From contig CAZRIP010000108.1 of the NCBI GenBank assembly GCA_964600165.1, positions 1-12,435 of the forward strand: DNA of 12,435 nucleotides. Direction: 5' to 3'. Under the pieces are notes generated by a model. It did no database searches and was not told where the DNA came from. It saw nothing but the letters and a program-made list of their open reading frames with translations. The translations under genes and the position numbers were made by a program. Numbering within the stretch: the first letter of the stretch is position 1; each line of letters starts with the position of its first letter. The DNA is from CAZRIP01 sp964600165. Its GTDB lineage: Bacteria; Elusimicrobiota; Elusimicrobia; UBA1565; UBA9628. Below, one piece after another: positions 7,192 through 12,435 of the stretch.

Positions 7192-8034
7192 CTACCTCCG
7201 CATCTCGGCGCCGGGCGGGATCAACTTGTACCCGACGCAGGGGATGGTGGTGATGAAGCGGGCGGCCGGCCCGAGCTTCTCGCGCAGACGGCGCACGTGC
7301 ACGTCGACCGTGCGCGGCGAGCCGAAATAGTTGTAGCCCCAGACGCGCTCGATGAGGTACGGCCGGCTCAAGACGCGATTAGACGAGCTGAGGAAAACGT
7401 AGAGCAGGTCGAGCTCCTTCGACGTCAGGTTGACCTTCTTCCCGGCGACGTGGAGCGTGTAGCTCGTCAGGTTGAGCTCGATCTCCCCCATCTTCAGGAT
7501 CTCTTCGTTGGTCGTCGTCTGGGTGCGGCGCAGCACGGCCTTGATGCGCGCCACGCACTCGGCCACGTCCCAATTGAGCGAAAGGCATTCATCGGCGCCC
7601 GCCTGGAAGAAAGCCAGACGCACGGACACCCGGTCGCTGGCATAGGCGCCCGGGGCGCCGGTCGGCGACGGCTTCGAGTTGCCGCTGGTCGGGTCGAAGC
7701 GCCGCATCGTGTCGGCGGTCTTCTGCCCGAACAAAGCGTAGGCGGATTTGGGCTTGTCGCCGAACGCGGGCGCGTCGCCGTGCTCGACGAGCGCGATGAT
7801 CGGAAGCTGGCGCGTGGGGCCCTTGGCGCGGAGATTCTTGACGAGATTGAGGCCTTCCTCGTCGACGAGCTTCTGGCCGACGAGCAGAAGATCGCAGCCG
7901 CGGTGCGCCAGAAGGCCGGCGACCTCCTTGGCCCGCTGCGCGATCGTCACCGAAACGCCGCCTTGCTGCAAGGCCTCGAGGATCGAGCCGGCTCGGTTGG
8001 GATCGCGGGACGCGTAGACGACGTTGATGCGCAT
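7192..8034 (-). CDS. OmpR-type winged-helix regulator with degenerate, insertion-bearing receiver
   Basis: A 280-residue transcription regulator. The C-terminal OmpR/PhoB winged helix (about 180-273) is well preserved: LTSKELDLLYVFL, VLSRPYLIERVWG, RTVDVHVRRLREKLG and TTIPCVGYKL. The N-terminal 170 residues follow the receiver fold, but its chemistry is lost. The acidic pair is replaced (VVYASRDP at the start), the phospho-acceptor position is Gly53 in DLLLVGQKL, and the conserved Lys after beta-5 is replaced (GADECLSLNWD). A segment of about 45 residues (about 88-133), rich in Pro, Ser and Gly, is inserted after beta-4. Family members are usually 225-240 residues. It should therefore bind DNA without Asp phosphorylation, perhaps controlled by protein contact or a ligand. 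The ATG at 8034 lies three bases after the stop of the membrane protein gene, and no close Shine-Dalgarno is present, implying translational coupling. Confidence 0.92.
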   Translation of the reverse strand: MRINVVYASRDPNRAGSILEALQQGGVSVTIAQRAKEVAGLLAHRGCDLLLVGQKLVDEEGLNLVKNLRAKGPTRQLPIIALVEHGDAPAFGDKPKSAYALFGQKTADTMRRFDPTSGNSKPSPTGAPGAYASDRVSVRLAFFQAGADECLSLNWDVAECVARIKAVLRRTQTTTNEEILKMGEIELNLTSYTLHVAGKKVNLTSKELDLLYVFLSSSNRVLSRPYLIERVWGYNYFGSPRTVDVHVRRLREKLGPAARFITTIPCVGYKLIPPGAEMRR

Positions 8035-8037
8035 CGG

Positions 8038-8475
8038 TTAGGCTGCGGGTTCCTCTTCCTCGGCCGCCGTGTCGAGCTCGAGGCGGATGCCTCCGAGTCC
8101 GACGGCGCCGGCGAAGAAATTGTACAAGACCGAGACGACGAGCACGAGCGCGTCCATCAGGACCATGTAGAAGGCGGCGAACAAGACGGCCGAGACCAGT
8201 CGCATGCCAAATCCCATTGAAGCGGCGTTCACGTTCGGAACGAAGACGAACGTGACCAGGCCGCCGAACAGGCCCAATGTGCCGAGCAGCGCCGAGATGG
8301 CCGCCTTGACGCCGAGCAGCACGCCGATGCCGGCGACGACGCCGCCGACGATCGCGAGCGCGGGCTTGCCCGTGGCAAAGCCGATCAAGCCGAGGATGCC
8401 GCCGATGGCCACCGCCGTCGGCACCATCGGGTGCGTCAGCCAAAACGGGTCGATCCGGCGCAGCTGGTAGCTCAT
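8038..8475 (-). CDS. Small membrane protein with four predicted helices, unknown function
   Basis: A 145-residue hydrophobic protein that I do not recognise. Membrane helices are likely at about 18-35, 39-57, 61-80 and 92-118, rich in Gly, Ala, Val and Leu. They are followed by an acidic tail ending in EEEEPAA. An in-frame GTG at 8478 precedes the ATG at 8475. AGGAG (8486-8482) lies six bases before the ATG but only three before the GTG, so ATG is preferred. It is first in an operon with the degenerate OmpR-type regulator, three bases downstream, and then the stand-alone receiver. A membrane protein translated next to a regulator that cannot be phosphorylated suggests it could control that regulator's activity or location, which is inference only. 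Its codon use and GC content look like those of its neighbours. Confidence 0.82.
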   Translation of the reverse strand: MSYQLRRIDPFWLTHPMVPTAVAIGGILGLIGFATGKPALAIVGGVVAGIGVLLGVKAAISALLGTLGLFGGLVTFVFVPNVNAASMGFGMRLVSAVLFAAFYMVLMDALVLVVSVLYNFFAGAVGLGGIRLELDTAAEEEEPAA

Positions 8476-8526
8476 CACCTTCTCCTCTTTTCCTTAATAA
8501 GCGCGCCTTGACGCGAAAGCCCACAG

Positions 8527-8555
8527 AGATTAACAGAAGTGACGATATTATGCAA
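8527..8555 (-). promoter_or_regulatory. Probable sigma70-type promoter of the membrane protein/regulator operon
   Basis: Minus strand: -35 TTGCAT (8555-8550), a 17-base spacer and a weaker -10 TAATCT (8532-8527) that keeps the T1, A2 and T6 positions. The predicted start near 8520 gives a leader of about 45 bases with AGGAG before the ATG. An alternative -10, CATAAT, overlaps the -35 hexamer but has no good partner upstream. The gap of about 100 bases holds nothing else I can identify. Confidence 0.5.
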
Positions 8556-8576
8556 GGGGCGTGACCGGGACGCGCG

Positions 8577-8924
8577 CTAGGGGTTGTATACGGCGTTGAG
8601 GACGGACGTCCCGTTGATCGTCCCGGCCACGTCGAGAGCGTACCCGGGGCTGGTCGTGCCGACGCCGACCTTTCCCGCCGCGTTCGTCGGCGGGACGAGG
8701 ATCGTGTTGCCGGCGTTCTTGTTGAGCGTCGTGTCGGCCGGGCTCGCGCCGCCGTTGCCGGTCGTGATGATCTGATTATAGACGCCGAACGGCGCGGGAT
8801 AGGTCGTGCTCATCGTGATCGTCTCGGAAGAGGTCTCTCGAACCGACGCGCAGATCATCAAGACGCTGAGGAATAAAAGGAACTGGCTGCGGCTGATTTC
8901 GAGGCGCAAGACGCGGTCATTCAT
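8577..8924 (-). CDS. Small secreted protein with tail-fibre-like C-terminal segment
   Basis: A 115-residue protein with an N-terminal hydrophobic segment (about 13-26, SQFLLFLSVLMICA) that resembles a Sec signal peptide, with cleavage plausible after Ala26. The mature part contains ITMSTTYPAPFGVYNQI (36-52) and KVGVGTTSPGYALDVAGTI (85-103). The second segment resembles the beta-strand repeats (VGIGTTxPxxxLDVxGxI) of phage tail fibres and large bacterial surface proteins. Here there is one copy and no C-terminal chaperone domain, so the protein is short for such architectures. The ATG at 8924 is preceded by CGGAG with a short spacer and lies 19 bases after the stop of the cysteine-rich pseudopilin, so it is the last gene of the pilin operon. 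It may be an exported partner or tip component of that pilus. Function is unknown, and I recall similar short proteins from Elusimicrobiota-type genomes. Confidence 0.8.
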   Translation of the reverse strand: MNDRVLRLEISRSQFLLFLSVLMICASVRETSSETITMSTTYPAPFGVYNQIITTGNGGASPADTTLNKNAGNTILVPPTNAAGKVGVGTTSPGYALDVAGTINGTSVLNAVYNP

Positions 8925-8943
8925 GGCTTTCTCCGTTCGATTT

Positions 8944-9288
8944 TCATGGCACGACGACCGTCAGATCGCACGAGCCTCCCGTCCCGGCGGCGGATTGCAC
9001 GGACGGCATCCCGGCGACGGTGCAGGTGCACGCGCACGAAGAACCCGAGCAATTCACCCCCGCCGAAGCCGACGAGGCGCAAGTGGCGCCCGCCGAATTC
9101 CAGGCCGTCTGCACTCGATTGATCGCCGCTTCCGCCTGTTTATTCTTGACGACGGTATCCGAAAGATTCGCGCCGTAGACGCCTGACTGCGTCACGAGCC
9201 TCAGGATCAACGCGCCGATGAACCCGCAAACGGCGGCGCCCAGCAGCACCTGGAGCAGGACCCAACCTCGTCGGCCCGCCGTTTTCAC
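8944..9288 (-). CDS. Small cysteine-rich pseudopilin (Gln at position 5)
   Basis: A 114-residue pilin-like protein starting at GTG 9288, which overlaps the TGA of the preceding pilin gene (GTGA), with GGAG eight bases upstream. The leader VKTAGRRG is followed by WVLLQVLLGAAVCGFIGALI, a prepilin peptidase site with Gln13 at mature position 5 where pilins have Glu. The helix continues to about residue 64. The C-terminal 45 residues hold six cysteines (70, 80, 85, 87, 89, 107), including a CACTC cluster, and are rich in Ser, Gly and Ala. This suggests disulfides or metal binding. Absence of Glu5 recalls GspK/PilX-type minor subunits placed at the tip, but the protein is far shorter than GspK, so I assign no family. 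It is the third gene of the pilin operon. An in-frame upstream extension to 9534 overlaps the previous gene and is not real. Confidence 0.78.
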   Translation of the reverse strand: MKTAGRRGWVLLQVLLGAAVCGFIGALILRLVTQSGVYGANLSDTVVKNKQAEAAINRVQTAWNSAGATCASSASAGVNCSGSSCACTCTVAGMPSVQSAAGTGGSCDLTVVVP

Positions 9289-9854
9289 GGGCTGCTCTCC
9301 AGAAAGGCGATGCTCGTGTCGACCGACTGCGGAGAGGACGAGCCCGTCTGATAGTCTATCCCGATCGTGTTGCCGCCGCCCTGACGGCTGAAGAACGCGC
9401 CGTGCCCGGCGGAATGCGCGATCTGGGCGGAGAGCGTTAAAGCGCCGCTCGTCCCGCAAGCGGGCGGCGCCATCGGGCAGAGCGCGCTCGGCCCCGAGGA
9501 GACGTAGCGATACATCGTCCCGCCGGAGACGCAATAGTAGAAGGACCAGTTCGTCTGGCCGGCGACCAGGATGCCGGCGGCGCCCGCGCCCTTTTGAGGA
9601 TCATCGTTGACGCAGCCCGAAAGAGAGTCCGCGATGCCGAGAGGAGAGGGCGACTCGATATGGGTCGCCGGCCGTATATCCGCCTGAAGGCTCTTGAGCA
9701 CGAGCAAGGCGTCGCCTTGGGCGCCGAGGCCGTGCTGGCCGGAGATCTGGGCGGTCAGCAGCATCGTCGTCAGGTCCAGCATCGCGATGACCGCCAACAG
9801 GGAGATCGATAACGCGATGATCATCTCGAGCAGGGAAAAGCCGCTCCGCCTCAT
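9285..9854 (-). CDS. PilW/GspJ-like minor pilin
   Basis: A 189-residue type IV pilin-like protein. The leader MRRSG is followed by FSLLEMIIALSISLLAVIAML, a textbook prepilin peptidase site with cleavage after Gly5 and Glu10 at mature position 5. The hydrophobic helix runs to about residue 35. The globular part has four cysteines (81, 108, 126, 133) and a Ser/Gly-rich C-terminus. Length and second position in the operon fit PilW or GspJ minor subunits, which form the priming tip complex of type IV pili or type II secretion pseudopili. The sequence alone does not separate the two. The ATG overlaps the stop of the preceding pilin gene (ATGA), and the stop overlaps the GTG of the next gene, so the three are translationally coupled. 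GGAG lies very close to the ATG. Confidence 0.88.
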   Translation of the reverse strand: MRRSGFSLLEMIIALSISLLAVIAMLDLTTMLLTAQISGQHGLGAQGDALLVLKSLQADIRPATHIESPSPLGIADSLSGCVNDDPQKGAGAAGILVAGQTNWSFYYCVSGGTMYRYVSSGPSALCPMAPPACGTSGALTLSAQIAHSAGHGAFFSRQGGGNTIGIDYQTGSSSPQSVDTSIAFLESSP

Positions 9855-10276
9855 GGCTCCGTCCAGGCTATGCTCAAGGCCACGGTCGGCTGATCGCCGT
9901 TGGGCGTCGCCGCGTTAGTCACGGTATATGAGATCGTTCCCTGATAAGGAGCGCCGGCCAGGGCGGTCAGCCACAGAGAGGCGTCCAGCGCGTGCATGCC
10001 CGAAGCCAAGGCGTAGCAGCCGCAGGAGTCGCCCGGCAGCCGCCAACTGGCCTGACCCGCGCCGGAGCCCGGCCCTTTGACGAGCGTTTGATCGGCCGTG
10101 ACGTAGGCCTTGAGCGCGTCGAGCAGGTTCTGGCCCGCGAGGGCGGCGGCGGCGCGGTGAGTGACCCGCCCGCTCCCGTGGCCGGTCACGGCCACGCTCA
10201 TCATTCCCGTCACCATGATCCCGACGAGCAGGACGGCGATCACGACCTCGATTAGGGTATTCCCTGATCGCGCCAT
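9851..10276 (-). CDS. PilV/GspI-like minor pilin
   Basis: A 141-residue type IV pilin-like protein. The start is the ATG at 10276: leader MARSG, then NTLIEVVIAVLLVGIMVTGM, giving cleavage after Gly5 and Glu10 at mature position 5. A longer open frame to 10450 would run into the preceding gene and bury the leader, so it is rejected. The pattern LIEVVIAVLLVGI and the first position before a PilW/GspJ-like gene fit PilV or GspI. The helix continues to about residue 58. The globular domain has a close cysteine pair, Cys85 and Cys87 (DSCGC), and ends in ALSIAWTEP, a plausible terminal beta strand. A promoter ends six bases before the ATG, so the mRNA is predicted to be leaderless. No Shine-Dalgarno sequence is present. 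It is the first gene of the pilin operon. Confidence 0.88.
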   Translation of the reverse strand: MARSGNTLIEVVIAVLLVGIMVTGMMSVAVTGHGSGRVTHRAAAALAGQNLLDALKAYVTADQTLVKGPGSGAGQASWRLPGDSCGCYALASGMHALDASLWLTALAGAPYQGTISYTVTNAATPNGDQPTVALSIAWTEP

Positions 10277-10282
10277 CGCCCA

Positions 10283-10311
10283 AGTATAGGCCCTGCGAGC
10301 AAAAGATGCAA
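10283..10311 (-). promoter_or_regulatory. Sigma70-type promoter of the pilin operon, predicted leaderless
   Basis: Minus strand: -35 TTGCAT (10311-10306), a 17-base spacer and -10 TATACT (10288-10283). Six bases (TGGGCG) lie between the -10 and the ATG at 10276, so transcription should start at the A of the start codon. The -35, spacer length and -10-to-ATG distance are identical to those of the TadG/TadE-like operon promoter at 1702-1730. The site lies in the 52-base gap after the TPR gene. Confidence 0.65.
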
Positions 10312-10328
10312 TGCTGATCGGAAAACGG

Positions 10329-12435
10329 TCAGCGGTTGGACGGCGCGGCGCGTTGCGCCTCGGCGCGCTTGGCGGCGGCCAGGCTCGAGGCCAGGCTCGA
10401 ATGCGCCTCGGACCAATCGGGCTTGAGCACCATGGCTTTTTGAAAATCAACGGCGGCTTCGGCGAATTGGCTCCGCACGTAGCGCGCCACGCCGGCGTCC
10501 ATGATCATTCCGAGCTCCCGCGGGAAACGCTCGGCGCACGACTCCAGAAGAGACGGGGCGAGGCGCTCCCGGTGCTCGGGGAACAGGCCGTTGTGGCAGG
10601 CTGACTCCGCGTCGAGCGCGAGCGCCGAGTCGAAGTCCTCTTTCGCCCCCTTCTCGTCGCCGCCCGACGCTCGAACCGATCCTCGCAACGCGAGCCAGAC
10701 CGGCTTGCGCTTTACGTCCGGCGGCGCGTGGTTCTCCACGAGGGCGAGCGCGCCGGCGGTCGCGAGCCCTTTCGCGTCGGCGACGACGGATAATATCTCG
10801 ACGTCGTTGGGGTCTAGCTCGAGCGCCTTGAGCCCGTCGGCCTGAACGCCGGCCGAGTCGTCGAGCGCGAAGCGTATCCGCGCGCGCTGCCCGTAAGCGT
10901 CGGCGCGGCCGGCGGCCGGCGCCTCGTCGACCGCCTTGTCCGCAAACTTCAGGGCCTCTTTGCGTCGGCCCGCGCCGAGCGCGAGCACGATGTCGGGAGT
11001 AAGGTCGGACTTGGTCGTCACGGTCGGAGACTCGTTCTCCGGCGCTTTGACGATGGGCTTTCCGACGACCGTCTTCTCCTCGAAAGTGACTTTGCGCCCC
11101 AGCTCGCGCTGCAGGTCGGCGAGCCGCCGCCGCGTTTGCTCGGGAGCCATGAAGCGCAGCAGCGTCTCCTGCGCCCCCGCCTCGTCTCCGAGAGACATTT
11201 GTATCCTCGCCTTGAGCTCGCAGCCGCGCGCGATCGCGCTCGAGTCGGCCGCCGGCGTCGAAAGCATCTGATCGGCGTAGCGCAGCGCCTCGCGCGGCTG
11301 TCCGGCGGCGAACTTGAGCTTGGCGAGCGCGGCGAAGGCGTCCGCGTAGCCGGGATTGAACTCCGTCGCCCGCTTGAACGCGTCCTCGGCTCCGGCGGCG
11401 TCCCCCAGTTGGACGCGCGCGGAGCCGATCGCGAAATCCGCCTGCGCGAGCCTCGTTTTTTGCTGGCTCGCGTCCTTTTCGAAAAACATCCTCAAAGACT
11501 CCGGAGCTCTCCAATCGAGCTCGATCGCGCGTATCGTGCAATGTCGGGCCTTCGATCGCTTGCGGAGCGCGGCCCACTCGCGCGCCATCAAGCGATAAGC
11601 GTCGATCTGGATCCAAGCGGGAGCGTCGGGGATCGCCTCAGTGAAGCGCTCCGCGTAGCCGGCGGCTTGCGTCGCCTGCTTGCGCTCGCGCGCGAAGGCC
11701 GCCATCCGGCGCAGCGCGTCGAGATCATCGGGGGCGTCCTTGAGCCGGCGGGCGGCCTTTTCCTCGGGCATCGGAGAGTCCCCCGGAGCGTCGCGCCGCG
11801 CTCCCTCGAGGGACGCCGGCTTCAACGAGGGATCGCGCCGCGCGATCTCGACCATGGCCTCGAGGGCGTCGAGGTCGTCCGGGTCCAGGCGCAGCGCGTC
11901 GGCGAGGCTCGCCGACGCTTTCGCGTTCTGCCCGAGCTCGAGCCAGATCCGCGCGCTCAAGCGATAGGCCGACCCTCGATACCAAAGCGGCGCGCCGGCG
12001 GCCGCCTCCGCGGCGCGAGCGGCGGACTCCGCGGCCGCCTTCGGATCGTCGCGCAGCGCCCGCGCGAGCAGCGCCAGCGCGTCGAGATCTCCGCCGTCGC
12101 GGCTCAAAACGCGTTGAAGGGCCGCCCGCGCGCCCGCGGCGTCGCCCAGGTCAAGACGTATCTCGGCCGCCAAACGCTCGGCGGCCGCGCGGCGGCCCGC
12201 GTCCGGCGCGGCCGCGACGGCGCGCTCGGCGTAGCGCAGCGCCTCTTCCGGACGCTCGCGCGTGACGCCCGCCAAGCGGTAAAGGACTTCCGCGTTCTCG
12301 GGCTCGAGCGCGAGAGCCTCGTTGAATTCGGCCCGCGCCCGGGAGGCGTCGCCGATGAGAGCCCTCAACTGCCCCGCCGTCACGAGCGCGCGGACCCGCG
12401 CCTCCCCTTGCGCCGACGACGCGCAGGCCTCGGCC
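10329..12435 (-). CDS. TPR-repeat protein, 5' end outside the window
   Basis: A protein of at least 701 residues, read from the right edge of the window to the stop at 10329. The first in-frame start visible is GTG at 12383, but 17 open codons precede it to the edge and already look like the first TPR helix (ARVRALVTAGQLRAL). The true start is therefore probably beyond the edge. The sequence is very rich in Ala, Arg, Glu and Leu and is built of tetratricopeptide-like units, for example ARAEFNEALALEPENAEVLY, KASASLADALRLDPDDLDAL, AEDAFKRATEFNPGYADAFA and AAVDFQKAMVLKPDWSEAHS. I count at least eight. A less regular linker near residues 430-475 (KVTFEEKTVVGKPIV onward) splits the array. Such proteins are scaffolds. 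Proximity to the pilin operon suggests a role in envelope assembly, but the gap holds a separate promoter. No catalytic domain is visible. Confidence 0.88.
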   Translation of the reverse strand, partial: AEACASSAQGEARVRALVTAGQLRALIGDASRARAEFNEALALEPENAEVLYRLAGVTRERPEEALRYAERAVAAAPDAGRRAAAERLAAEIRLDLGDAAGARAALQRVLSRDGGDLDALALLARALRDDPKAAAESAARAAEAAAGAPLWYRGSAYRLSARIWLELGQNAKASASLADALRLDPDDLDALEAMVEIARRDPSLKPASLEGARRDAPGDSPMPEEKAARRLKDAPDDLDALRRMAAFARERKQATQAAGYAERFTEAIPDAPAWIQIDAYRLMAREWAALRKRSKARHCTIRAIELDWRAPESLRMFFEKDASQQKTRLAQADFAIGSARVQLGDAAGAEDAFKRATEFNPGYADAFAALAKLKFAAGQPREALRYADQMLSTPAADSSAIARGCELKARIQMSLGDEAGAQETLLRFMAPEQTRRRLADLQRELGRKVTFEEKTVVGKPIVKAPENESPTVTTKSDLTPDIVLALGAGRRKEALKFADKAVDEAPAAGRADAYGQRARIRFALDDSAGVQADGLKALELDPNDVEILSVVADAKGLATAGALALVENHAPPDVKRKPVWLALRGSVRASGGDEKGAKEDFDSALALDAESACHNGLFPEHRERLAPSLLESCAERFPRELGMIMDAGVARYVRSQFAEAAVDFQKAMVLKPDWSEAHSSLASSLAAAKRAEAQRAAPSNR

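Noticed and set aside
9289..9534. Upstream extension of the cysteine-rich pseudopilin frame
   Set aside because: It overlaps the PilW/GspJ-like gene and would bury the prepilin leader. The GTG at 9288 has a ribosome site and a GTGA overlap.
10283..10328. Terminator after the TPR gene (TTTT run near 10301)
   Set aside because: No stable stem precedes the T-run, and the stretch is better explained as promoter -35 and spacer.
10277..10450. Upstream extension of the PilV/GspI-like frame
   Set aside because: It runs through the promoter and into the TPR gene, and the short MARSG leader is the expected start.

Overview
The window is a GC-rich (well over 60% by eye), gene-dense stretch of bacterial chromosome. 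All thirteen real genes lie on the minus strand and read from right to left. No RNA gene, insertion sequence, CRISPR array or convincing rho-independent terminator is visible. The longest gap between genes is about 100 bases, so no stretch over 300 bases lacks a gene. Type IV pilin-like and TadE-like secretion signals together with multi-domain histidine kinases suggest a free-living Gram-negative-type bacterium. The small secreted protein at 8577-8924 carries a YPAPFGVY-type segment and a VGVGTTSP...LDV segment that I associate from memory with Elusimicrobiota and Omnitrophota. That placement is a guess.

From right to left (5' to 3' on the minus strand): (1) a large TPR-repeat protein that runs off the right edge. 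(2) A pilin operon (10276-8577) with a PilV/GspI-like pilin, a PilW/GspJ-like pilin, a very small cysteine-rich pseudopilin and a small secreted tail-fibre-like protein, joined by 4-base overlaps or a short gap. (3) A signalling operon (8475-6800) with a four-helix membrane protein, an OmpR-type DNA-binding protein whose receiver has lost its catalytic residues, and a stand-alone receiver (CheY/Spo0F-like). (4) A kinase operon (6735-3656) with a membrane Cache-HAMP-HisKA-HATPase sensor kinase and a soluble receiver-kinase fusion. (5) A NarL/FixJ-type response regulator followed by a DUF2332-like protein (3575-1766). (6) A TadG-like and a TadE-like envelope protein, overlapping by 4 bases (1695-11).

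Each of the five operons that begin inside the window has a recognisable sigma70-type promoter with a 17-base spacer. Three of the five share the -35 hexamer TTGCAT. In both pilin-type operons the -10 element ends six bases before the ATG, so transcription should start at or next to the start codon and the mRNAs should be leaderless. The kinase promoter predicts a leader of only about five bases and overlaps a perfect inverted repeat.

Taken together this looks like an envelope-appendage and signalling neighbourhood: two sets of prepilin-peptidase substrates flank a block of two-component proteins that could form a phosphorelay (sensor kinase, receiver-kinase, stand-alone receiver, NarL-type output). 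Functional coupling between the pilus genes and the signalling genes is inferred from adjacency only. No prepilin peptidase, assembly ATPase or secretin is in the window.
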